From Treponema sp. (GTDB taxonomy: Bacteria > Spirochaetota > Spirochaetia > Treponematales > Breznakiellaceae), in NCBI GenBank assembly GCA_031270205.1, contig JAISYA010000090.1, positions 1 to 7,426 on the forward strand: a stretch of DNA of 7,426 nt, read 5' to 3'. Shown piece by piece: positions 1-5,495 of this stretch. Both the position numbers and the translations under genes were made by a program. Under the pieces are notes generated by a model. It searched no databases and had not been told where the DNA came from. It was given only the letters and a program-made list of their open reading frames with translations. Each line of letters starts with the position of its first letter. Within the stretch, counting starts at the first letter, position 1.

Positions 1-46
1 AATACAATTCTTTATATTCCTTCTTATAATCCAAAACATCAGCCAT
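1..46 (-). CDS. Partial gene start, probable GyrI-like ligand-binding domain protein
   Basis: The reverse strand reads ATG at 46-44 and stays open to the window edge, giving MADVLDYKKEYKELY. A GGAGG ribosome site lies at 56-52, five bases before the start, and a near-consensus promoter sits just upstream. From memory of the family, an N-terminus of the form D-Y-K-K-E-Y-K-x-L-Y is typical of stand-alone GyrI-like (AraC effector-binding type) small-molecule-binding proteins, which continue with a P-K-x-x-P motif and later G-K-G-D-P-N. Only 15 codons are visible, so the family call rests on this short match. That a gene starts here is much better supported than its function. The nearby ATG at 50-48 hits a stop after three codons and is not used. 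Confidence 0.6.
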   Translation of the reverse strand, partial: MADVLDYKKEYKELY

Positions 47-65
47 ACATTCCTCCGTTGATTTT

Positions 66-94
66 ATAATATCATTCAAAAATTATTTTGTCAA
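66..94 (-). promoter_or_regulatory. Sigma70-type promoter for the leftmost minus-strand gene
   Basis: On the minus strand a perfect -35 box TTGACA (94-89) is followed by a 17-base spacer and a -10 box TATTAT (71-66, five of six matches). Transcription would begin near 58-60, leaving a leader of about 13 bases that consists almost only of the GGAGG ribosome site. The surroundings are strongly AT-rich, in contrast to the rest of the window. Confidence 0.75.
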
Positions 95-155
95 CAATTT
101 TTCAAATATTTCCACAAAACTTGTCAAAAAATTTGGCGGACATTTCGCATAACTA

Positions 156-185
156 CGGTATATACGAACCCTTTCGTATATACCG
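156..185. repeat. Perfect 13-bp inverted repeat with 4-base loop
   Basis: The arms 156-168 (CGGTATATACGAA) and 173-185 are exact reverse complements around the loop CCCT. The element lies about 60 bp upstream of the -35 box of the leftmost minus-strand gene and beyond the end of the gene remnant at 229-379. No T-tract follows on either strand, so it is not an obvious intrinsic terminator. It could be an operator for a dimeric regulator, an RNA hairpin, or part of a mobile repeat. The 8-bp palindrome GTGTACAC lies at 197-204 nearby. Confidence 0.7.
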
Positions 186-228
186 CCCATTTGATAGTGT
201 ACACGAATACGAAAAAAACGACAACGGT

Positions 229-379
229 CGAGCTACGGGCCGCTTCAGGAATTCCGGTTGCGGTTGCGGACGCCGCAGACAGAACGGACCGCTGGTTTTA
301 CCATACACGTAGATTTTGAGGTTCTCGTACCATTAAAATCCGCGTCCCGGTAGGGGACGTAGTCCTTATTGTGGGGCAT
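229..379 (-). pseudogene. Frameshifted remnant of a small protein gene
   Basis: A good ribosome site (AGGAG at 390-386) precedes ATG at 379-377, and the first frame reads MPHNKDYVPYRDADFN before becoming meaningless (VRNRNRNS) and stopping at 245. One frame over, the sequence continues sensibly as WYENLKIYV (332-306) followed by YGKTSG, so a one-base loss near 333-335 breaks the gene. In the third frame GIPEAARSS (255-229) looks like a further in-family piece. From memory, spirochaete proteins starting with a D-Y-(V/I)-P-x-x-D-A-x-F-x-x-W-(F/Y)-x-N-L pattern and carrying a later W-T-H-I-P-x-A segment are common; their function is unknown to me. The first frameshift is well supported by the sequence. 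The second segment boundary and the family are tentative. Confidence 0.55.
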
Positions 380-512
380 TGTACACTCCTTTTGCCTGAA
401 ATATAGTGATATACATACATAAGCCATTTATGTTTCTTTGTCCAGCGGTTTGCCGCGCTATACGAAAGACGCGGTCCTGCCGGCTCCCGGCATTCACGCG
501 CCGGGGAGAGCC

Positions 513-617
513 GTCTGTTGCGTGCGGCTCCCCATCTGTTGCGAGTGGCTTCCCGTCTTTTGTGAGCCGCTCACTGTCTTTTGTGAGCCGCTCACTGTCT
601 TTCGCGGGTTTACATCT
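513..617. repeat. Degenerate 21-bp tandem repeat, about five copies
   Basis: Copies start at 513, 534, 555, 576 and 597. Those at 555-575 and 576-596 are identical; the outer ones diverge progressively and the last keeps only its first half. Each of the two best copies contains the odd palindrome GTGAGC-C-GCTCAC (arms of six around one base). The unit length is a multiple of three, so in the open frame it would read as seven-residue repeats such as PSFVSRS and LSFVSRS, but the context argues against translation. Confidence 0.85.
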
Positions 618-656
618 CCTGGTTGAACGTAAACGCCGATGCCCTGCTCGGACATC

Positions 657-677
657 ATGCTTTATGCTTCATGCTTC
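657..677. repeat. Three tandem copies of a 7-bp unit (ATGCTTY)
   Basis: ATGCTTT, ATGCTTC and ATGCTTC follow each other without gaps, and a further ATGCTTC lies at 686-692. This is a small slippage-type repeat just downstream of the 21-bp repeat and upstream of the first gene of the cluster. Confidence 0.7.
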
Positions 678-741
678 ACTCTGTAATGCTTCCCGCCCGC
701 GCCGGTTCCCCTTTTTTCCGTTTCATCGTACTATCTCTATC

Positions 742-1755
742 ATGAAAATAATCCCGCTCCGGGGAATTCCCGAACCATACCATTCCGGGTCCCAGGCTCA
801 GGCCGCGCCTGCCGCTTCCGCCGCGAAAACGGCGGCCGCGCGTTTGTCCCCGCCTGGGCCGTGTTCCCCCGCCGCCCTCCTCAAATCCCTGGGGCTGCCG
901 GCGGACCGGCTGTCAGGCTCTATTGTTTCGTTTGCCCGGTTTTTCTCACTGCCCCTGGAGCGGGATTTTCTGGCGAGGGTCCGCCGGGAGGTGCGCCTGA
1001 CGGAAAAAGCGCCGCGGGCAGGGCGGGAGGCGGGAAAGGCGCCGGCGGGGCCGCGCGCCGAGGCGGAGTTTTCCGGAAACCGGGAGGCGTTGTCGCTGGC
1101 GGCGATAGCGGCGGCGGACAAGGGGGCGGAGCTTAGCCGGGCGGGTCTTGCGGAGTACGCCTCGGCAATAGACCCGGATGGACAGGGCGGGGAACATGAC
1201 GGCGGAGAGGGCGCGTCCGGCCAAAACGCCGGCGGGGACGGCCGCCGTACGGACGACGGGGATTTTGAAGGCGCTCCGGCCGCCGCTTTAGACCTTACCG
1301 AACGCCTGCTTGAATCCGCCGCCTGTAATCCCGTCCTCAACCTGCTCAACCGGCTTCCCGGGAAAAACGGCCGGCGCTGGATTGTGCTTCCGTTGAGTTT
1401 TGTCGAACAGGGGCTGCTGTACCGCCTTTCCCTCAGAATACTGCTTGACGCCGATGGCGCCCGCGGCCGCGCTGCCGCTCATCTGATTCTTGAAATAGCC
1501 GCCGGGCCCGCCGGGACGGGGCCGGAGCGCCGCTGGTCTTTTAGCATGGAGCGGGAACCGGAACACCAGACCCGCCTGCGGGCGCGATTCTGGCCGCCGG
1601 CCGCCGCCAAAACCCCGCAATCGCTGGCCGGGGAACTGGCGGCGTTTATGGGGCTTCCGCCGGAATCCGTTTCCGTTGAAAATTGCGCGGAATCTTTTCC
1701 CCTCACGGAAAATAACGGATATACGGTATTGCGTTCCATAAATGAAGCGGTGTAA
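742..1755 (+). CDS. Putative FliK-like flagellar hook-length control protein
   Basis: This 337-residue protein starts MKIIPLRGIPEPYHSG. Upstream in-frame codons back to 406 are repeat-derived, so ATG 742 is preferred even though its ribosome site is poor. Residues about 45-85 form a conserved-looking helical segment (SLGLPADRLSGSIVSFARFF). Residues about 95-205 are Ala/Gly/Asp-rich and low complexity, as in FliK linkers. The C-terminal part from about residue 210 has the pattern W-I-V-L-P-L-S-F, then R-L-S-L-R-I-L-L-D, then W-S-F-S-M, like the FliK C-terminal domain of spirochaetes. FliK is a secreted molecular ruler that switches the flagellar export specificity through FlhB. The next gene is an FlhB C-terminal-like protein one base after the stop, which supports a flagellar role. 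The function is inferred; the gene itself is well supported. Confidence 0.6.
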   Translation: MKIIPLRGIPEPYHSGSQAQAAPAASAAKTAAARLSPPGPCSPAALLKSLGLPADRLSGSIVSFARFFSLPLERDFLARVRREVRLTEKAPRAGREAGKAPAGPRAEAEFSGNREALSLAAIAAADKGAELSRAGLAEYASAIDPDGQGGEHDGGEGASGQNAGGDGRRTDDGDFEGAPAAALDLTERLLESAACNPVLNLLNRLPGKNGRRWIVLPLSFVEQGLLYRLSLRILLDADGARGRAAAHLILEIAAGPAGTGPERRWSFSMEREPEHQTRLRARFWPPAAAKTPQSLAGELAAFMGLPPESVSVENCAESFPLTENNGYTVLRSINEAV

Positions 1756-1756
1756 C

Positions 1757-2011
1757 ATGGAGAAGAAGATCGCTGCCGCTATCGCGTATGCGCCGGAAGA
1801 TCCCGCGCCCCGTTTGCTTGCAGCGGGCAGGGACCGGACGGCGGAGCGGATTATCGCGGCCGCGGAACAGGCCGGCGTGGCGGTAGTCGAGGCCCCCGCG
1901 CTGGCGGCCCTGCTGGACTCCGGCCCGCAGCCGGGGGAACTCATTCCGGTGTGGTGCTGGGAAGCGGCGGCCCAAATACTGGCTTTCGTATTGGCCAAGG
2001 AACAAAGATAA
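1757..2011 (+). CDS. Stand-alone FlhB C-terminal-domain-like protein (FlhX type)
   Basis: An 84-residue protein, MEKKIAAAIAYAPEDPAPRLLAAGR..., that matches the cytoplasmic C-terminal region of the FlhB/YscU export-switch family. A K-x-x-A-A-I-A-Y-x-P-E block is followed by a P-R-L-L-A-A-G-R-x-R-x-A-E-x-I-I helix, a V-x-V-V-E-x-P-x-L-A-A-L-L segment, and a final helix (AAAQILAFVLAKEQR). It corresponds to the part after the N-P-T-H autocleavage site of full FlhB, which is absent here, and it has no membrane segments. Such FlhX proteins can partly replace the FlhB cleaved subdomain in other bacteria. Starting at 1757 rather than at the in-frame ATG 1742 matches the family N-terminus and leaves a one-base gap after the FliK-like gene. 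The following gene begins directly after its TAA, so the three are probably co-transcribed. Confidence 0.8.
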   Translation: MEKKIAAAIAYAPEDPAPRLLAAGRDRTAERIIAAAEQAGVAVVEAPALAALLDSGPQPGELIPVWCWEAAAQILAFVLAKEQR

Positions 2012-3163
2012 ATGACGCATACCATTGATGTAAAGACCTTAAAGCCGGGTATCGCTTTTACCGCGCCGGTATATATTGACGCCGATAATCTCCTCGTGCC
2101 GGCGGGGATTCCCCTGCGGAAAAAGGACATCGACCAGCTCTACGGCTGGGGCGTTTTTACGGTTGAAACCGAAGGCGAAATTCAAACCGAAACCGATAAA
2201 AACGCCGCCCCGAAAAATACCGGCCTCAACCAATTATCCCTGGCCGAAGTGCAGGAAAACAGAGGCCCGTACCGGAGCTACATGGGCCTTATTGAGCGGC
2301 TGGACACGGTTTTTGTCGGCATTGCCGGCGGAGCGGGGATTGAGGCCCGCTCCATCGACTATATCACCTCACAACTGCTCCAGGAAGTCAGGGACAAGCG
2401 GGACAGTTTTATCGGGTATATCCTCGGCGGGGAAGTAAAAGGCCGCGGCCTGGCAAAAAGTTCGATTAATACCGCGATTCTTTCGATCCTTATCGCCCTG
2501 GAACTTAAGCTGATCAACCACCGGGTTTTGCAGATCGCCACCGGGGCTTTGCTCCACGATGTGGGAATGCTCCGGCTGCCCCGGAGTATACTCAACAAGA
2601 AGGGGAGCCTTTCGGACGCGGAGCGGCAGCGGATCGCCGCCCATCCGCTGGTCGCGCACAAAATCGTAACCCAGGAACTCTCCTACCCGAAAGAGGTGGG
2701 CTTTATCGTGTTGCAGCACCACGAGCGCTGGGACGGCGCCGGTTATCCCCACCGGACCGGCGGGACCAAGATCGTTTTGGGCGCCAGGATTGTCTCCGTG
2801 GCGGACGCTTTTGAGGCTATGGTAAGCCAGAAACCCTACCGGAATTCCATGGTGGGCTACCAGGCGATGAAAAACCTCCTCGCGGACAATTCCCGGCGCT
2901 TTGACCCCGGTATGCTCAGGGTTTTTATCAAAACCATGGGGATTTATCCCATCGGCTCCATTGTGCTTCTCAACAACTCCGCCCTTGCCCGGGTCGTCGA
3001 GGTCCACGCGGACGCCCCGCTCAGGCCGAAAATTCATCTGTTAATCAGCGAATTCGGCCGAATTTTCAAGCCCGACGAGGGGGATATTATCGATTTGAAA
3101 ACCGACAAGACTCTTTTTATCTCAAAAGCGGTGGATCCCAAAGACCTTGCCGGAAAAAACTAG
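2012..3163 (+). CDS. HD-GYP domain protein, putative c-di-GMP phosphodiesterase or effector
   Basis: A 383-residue cytoplasmic protein. Residues about 1-55 (KTLKPGIAFTAPVYI...) resemble the small N-terminal beta domain often placed before HD-GYP. The HD-GYP domain spans about 145-300 with HD at 182-183, H211, HH at 236-237, DGAGYP at 241-246, VAD ending at D265 and PYR at 275-277. A C-terminal beta segment follows (YPIGSIVLLNNSALARVVE). HD-GYP proteins hydrolyse c-di-GMP with two or three metals. Two usual features are altered: the His normally four residues into the H-S-V-N-V-A motif is Ser150 (KSSINTAI), and the Lys of HDxGK is Met186 (HDVGM). Activity may therefore be reduced or the protein may be a sensor. 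The ATG directly follows the TAA of the FlhB-like gene, with AAGGA at 1997-2001. A GGDEF gene lies further down the same cluster. Confidence 0.9.
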   Translation: MTHTIDVKTLKPGIAFTAPVYIDADNLLVPAGIPLRKKDIDQLYGWGVFTVETEGEIQTETDKNAAPKNTGLNQLSLAEVQENRGPYRSYMGLIERLDTVFVGIAGGAGIEARSIDYITSQLLQEVRDKRDSFIGYILGGEVKGRGLAKSSINTAILSILIALELKLINHRVLQIATGALLHDVGMLRLPRSILNKKGSLSDAERQRIAAHPLVAHKIVTQELSYPKEVGFIVLQHHERWDGAGYPHRTGGTKIVLGARIVSVADAFEAMVSQKPYRNSMVGYQAMKNLLADNSRRFDPGMLRVFIKTMGIYPIGSIVLLNNSALARVVEVHADAPLRPKIHLLISEFGRIFKPDEGDIIDLKTDKTLFISKAVDPKDLAGKN

Positions 3164-3242
3164 CGGCCGGTTGTACTGGTGGATTTTTTTGCAATCTTTC
3201 GGGAAAAACGCAAAACAAGGGGCCCGCGGTTTGCAGGGTACC

Positions 3243-3262
3243 AAATCGCCTGAAGGCGATTT
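3243..3262 (+). promoter_or_regulatory. Hairpin abutting the yraN ribosome site
   Basis: A perfect 8-bp stem, AAATCGCC (3243-3250) with GGCGATTT (3255-3262), encloses the loop TGAA. A run of five T ends at 3264, and the GGAGG of the yraN ribosome site begins at 3265. As RNA it resembles a short intrinsic terminator or attenuator with a very brief U-tract. It could also tune access to the ribosome site. It sits in the only sizeable gap (3164-3274) of the 742-6211 cluster. That gap also holds a seven-T run at about 3184-3190 after a weak stem, but no clear promoter. Confidence 0.55.
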
Positions 3263-3274
3263 TTGGAGGTTATA

Positions 3275-3649
3275 ATGCGCGAAGCGCAACAAACTGCCGG
3301 TACAACCGGCCTGGGCCGGAAGGGGGAAGAGCGGGCGGCGCTGACGCTGGAAGCGGCGGGCCTGGGCATAATCGCGAGAAATGTCCGTTCCCCGCGGGGA
3401 GAGGTGGACATTGTCGCCATGGACGGGGAAACGCTGGTATTTGTGGAGGTAAAAGCCTGGTCCGCCTACGGCATCGAGAACCTGCGATACGGGCTGAACA
3501 GCGGAAAACAGCGCCGGATCATCGAAACCGCTAAGTATTTTCTTTCCAGCCATCGAAAATATAATGGGAAGGCTGTTCGTTTTGACGTGGTTTTTATCGG
3601 CAAAGAGGCGGTTACCCATCTTGCGTCGGCTTTTATGGAGCGTGTATGA
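3275..3649 (+). CDS. yraN: YraN family (UPF0102) endonuclease-like protein
   Basis: A 124-residue protein with the YraN order of motifs: G-R-K-G-E-E-R-A-A near residue 13, then I-I-A-R-N-V-R-S-P-R-G-E-V-D-I-V-A, F-V-E-V-K-A-W, and R-F-D-V-V-F-I near the C-terminus. The E of GE, the D of D-I-V and the E-V-K form the catalytic pattern of the Holliday-resolvase-like nuclease fold. The family's role is still poorly defined; links to DNA processing are inferred from the fold. ATG 3275 is preferred over the in-frame TTG 3263 because GGAGG at 3265-3269 is ideally spaced for it. The stop overlaps the start of the next small gene (ATGA at 3646-3649), which indicates translational coupling. Confidence 0.92.
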   Translation: MREAQQTAGTTGLGRKGEERAALTLEAAGLGIIARNVRSPRGEVDIVAMDGETLVFVEVKAWSAYGIENLRYGLNSGKQRRIIETAKYFLSSHRKYNGKAVRFDVVFIGKEAVTHLASAFMERV

Positions 3650-3819
3650 TGTTGGAACAGTCGATGAGTTCCACACAATTAGAACAACTGCGGAATCGCA
3701 TAAATGATGAGGATTACCTGCGCGAGGCGATCCAGCGAATAGCTCAGGTGTTGAGCAACGAGCTGCTGGATACCTTTAAGGAGAAGAAGTACGATGGGCG
3801 GTGGAAAAAGCGGGGATAA
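3646..3819 (+). CDS. Small hypothetical protein, 57 residues
   Basis: An open frame beginning MMLEQSMSSTQLEQL and ending KYDGRWKKRG. The start at 3646 overlaps the yraN stop as ATGA (3649 is an alternative), and GGAG at 3637-3640 lies five bases before it. Its last 26 bases overlap the next gene in another frame. The peptide is amphipathic and mostly helical-looking (EDYLREAIQRIAQVLSNELLDTF), charged, with no membrane segment. I do not recognise a family. Good ribosome spacing, coupling at both ends and protein-like composition make it a probable real gene that a minimum-length filter would miss. It might be a partner or regulator of its neighbours, but nothing shows that directly. Confidence 0.75.
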   Translation: MMLEQSMSSTQLEQLRNRINDEDYLREAIQRIAQVLSNELLDTFKEKKYDGRWKKRG

Positions 3820-4309
3820 CCGGGGAAGGCGGCGTTTTTCAAGACGCGGGGGACGGGAATCCGCCCGGGAGGCGCGGCATGCAAATGCCCGCGAGGGTAA
3901 AGACGCGGCGGAGCTTTCGTCCGTGAACGAGGGCAAACTTGAAAAAAAGCGGGGCGGTTTTTACGAGCGCCCCCGCTGGACGCCTCCGGTTCCCGCTTCC
4001 AAACCGCTGCCCGCGCCGAACTGCCCCTGGTGCGGGAAGCCCATCAATGACATTGCCGCCGCCGTTGCCGACAAGGTATCGGGAGAGCCGGTCCACTTTG
4101 ACTGCGTGATTGCCCGAATCAGCGAGGGGGAAACTCTGAAAAGCGGAGATGTAATCAGCTATATCGGCGGTGGCCGCTTCGGTATTATTCACTATAATAA
4201 TCCTCCTGACACCAGGGATTTTGTTATAACAAAAATTTTCGAATGGGAGAACAAGGATAACCGTTCAGAATGGCGCCGATCCGTCGGCGACTGTTTTTCG
4301 GTAACCTGA
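3794..4309 (+). CDS. Hypothetical spirochaete-type protein with Cys-rich zinc-binding motif
   Basis: A 171-residue protein. Residues 1-60 are highly basic and probably disordered (Gly/Arg/Lys-rich, as in RNA- or DNA-binding tails). A Pro-rich stretch follows, then NCPWCGKPI (C77, C80) and HFDCV (H101, C104), a likely zinc site. The C-terminal domain contains YIGGGRFGIIHY and F-V-I-T-K-I-F-E-W-E, ending near W160-R-R-S-V-G-D-C-F. I have the impression that uncharacterised spirochaete proteins share this C-terminal arrangement, but I know no function. It begins inside the end of the 57-residue gene, with AAGGAG at 3778-3783, so the two are likely translated together. Nucleic-acid binding is only an inference from the basic tail and the Cys motif. 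Confidence 0.85.
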   Translation: MGGGKSGDNRGRRRFSRRGGRESAREARHANAREGKDAAELSSVNEGKLEKKRGGFYERPRWTPPVPASKPLPAPNCPWCGKPINDIAAAVADKVSGEPVHFDCVIARISEGETLKSGDVISYIGGGRFGIIHYNNPPDTRDFVITKIFEWENKDNRSEWRRSVGDCFSVT

Positions 4310-4319
4310 AGCGCTCCAG

Positions 4320-5495
4320 ATGAAAGAAATGGAAGAATTGAAAGAGTTGAATCGCGACAAAGAAGAATTTGAGCGGAAATTCCTCGCAAGCCCCCGCGTG
4401 GCGGAGAATTACGCGTTTCTTCAGGAGATCGGTGTGTTCCAGGTTATTGAGAGTCTGAGCCGCGAGATTAACTCTTACAAGAGCCTGCTCTCCCGCGGCC
4501 TGGATATTCTTAACCGTACCAGTATTGACGAAATAATGGATGCCACGGTCTACCAGATTTCCGATCATTTTCTTCCTTCGTTTATCGCCTTTCTCTGGAA
4601 GCCCATTCAAAACCGGGCGGACATCACCATTAAATCGTACAAGAACTATAAGCCGGTAGATATTGATCTCCACATAGACAGCATCGCCGCCTTTGAACCT
4701 TTCTTTCTTCAATTTTCGAGGCCGATCAATTTCGATCTGCTGGCCTTTGAGCTGGATAATGAGGAGGCCATCAAACCCTTTCAGAAAGTGCACCCTGAAA
4801 TTGTCATCCCCATACTCGGCCCCTTCGGACTGTACGGGATCATCCTGGTGGGCCGCAAATTACTGGAAAACGATTATTCTCCCGAAGAACTGATCTTTTT
4901 GCAGCAGCTTATGTCCTTTGTGTCCCAGGCGATCAAGAACCATCTGCATTATGAACATTCCCTGCGTGACGTGAAAACGGGCCTGTACAACCACGGTTTT
5001 TTTATGACGCGCCTCAACGAGGAAGTTGCCCGTATCAAGCGTACCAACCACCCGTCTTCGATTATTGTGATGGACGTGGATAAATTCAAACACTTCAACG
5101 ATACCTATGGTCATCTTGCCGGCGACGTGGTGCTGGAAAAACTCGCCATGGTGATCAAGCAGGGCGTCAGGAATGACGACATCCCCTCCCGCTTCGGCGG
5201 CGAGGAATTCACCGTGTTGCTGCCCCAAACCGACACCCATACCGCCTGGTCGGTGGCGGAACGGCTGCGGGAGAACGCCGCCGCCATGCAGGTCCCCTGG
5301 GATACCCCCCTGCCCAAGGTTACGATCAGCCTGGGCATTTACACTTTTGAGCAGGGCAGCGCCGGGGACTCTACGGAGATTATCCGCCGCGCCGACACGG
5401 CCCTGTATCTTTCAAAGAGGCGGGGGAGGAATCGCAGCACTGTTTGGGAGCCGAACTTCGCTTCCAAGAAACCATGCGAGGGAGAACCGGCGTGA
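4320..5495 (+). CDS. GAF-GGDEF diguanylate cyclase
   Basis: A 391-residue soluble protein. Residues 1-60 are charged and helical, possibly coiled coil. Residues about 60-210 look like a GAF sensor domain (IDEIMDATVYQIS..., IVIPILGPFGLYGIILVGRK, S-P-E-E-L-I-F-L-Q-Q-L). The GGDEF domain spans about 215-370: metal-site MDVDKFKHFNDTYGHLAGD (D252), active-site GGEEF at 293-297, and SLGIY at 337-341. An R-N-D-D at 284-287, exactly five residues before GGEEF, is an intact RxxD product-inhibition site. It should therefore make c-di-GMP from GTP under feedback control, gated by whatever binds the GAF domain. The start at 4320 has a weak ribosome site; M4 at 4329 is an alternative. Its stop overlaps the GTG of the next gene. 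Confidence 0.93.
   Translation: MKEMEELKELNRDKEEFERKFLASPRVAENYAFLQEIGVFQVIESLSREINSYKSLLSRGLDILNRTSIDEIMDATVYQISDHFLPSFIAFLWKPIQNRADITIKSYKNYKPVDIDLHIDSIAAFEPFFLQFSRPINFDLLAFELDNEEAIKPFQKVHPEIVIPILGPFGLYGIILVGRKLLENDYSPEELIFLQQLMSFVSQAIKNHLHYEHSLRDVKTGLYNHGFFMTRLNEEVARIKRTNHPSSIIVMDVDKFKHFNDTYGHLAGDVVLEKLAMVIKQGVRNDDIPSRFGGEEFTVLLPQTDTHTAWSVAERLRENAAAMQVPWDTPLPKVTISLGIYTFEQGSAGDSTEIIRRADTALYLSKRRGRNRSTVWEPNFASKKPCEGEPA

Larger units (their letters stand above)
380..741. other. Intergenic stretch with repeats, no convincing gene
   Basis: This stretch of about 360 bases separates the gene remnant from the main cluster. The frame of the downstream gene is open through all of it (from 406), but the peptide it would encode is a Ser/Arg/Cys-rich string made largely from a 21-bp tandem repeat, with no ribosome site at its start, so I do not treat it as coding. 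It holds an imperfect GC-rich hairpin (481-491 with 500-513), the 21-bp repeats at 513-617, and three copies of a 7-bp unit at 657-677. I found no promoter with both boxes near consensus for the gene at 742. Confidence 0.6.

Noticed and set aside
245..427. Intact 60-residue minus-strand protein starting at 427
   Set aside because: The ribosome site supports a start at 379, and sensible sequence moves to another frame at about 333, so it is treated as a broken gene.
406..741. Upstream in-frame extension of the FliK-like protein by 112 codons
   Set aside because: The peptide is built from the 21-bp repeat and is Ser/Arg/Cys-rich, there is no ribosome site at 406, and the protein-like sequence begins at 742.
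798..1349. Long minus-strand open frame opposite the FliK-like gene
   Set aside because: Arg/Ala/Ser-rich sequence typical of a GC-rich antisense shadow, with no ribosome site or recognisable motif.
1288..2130. 280-codon minus-strand open frame spanning three plus-strand genes
   Set aside because: It lies opposite well-supported genes with family motifs and shows no domain of its own.
2369..3037. 222-codon minus-strand frame opposite the HD-GYP gene
   Set aside because: The plus strand carries intact HD-GYP motifs, and the antisense frame has no protein-like pattern.
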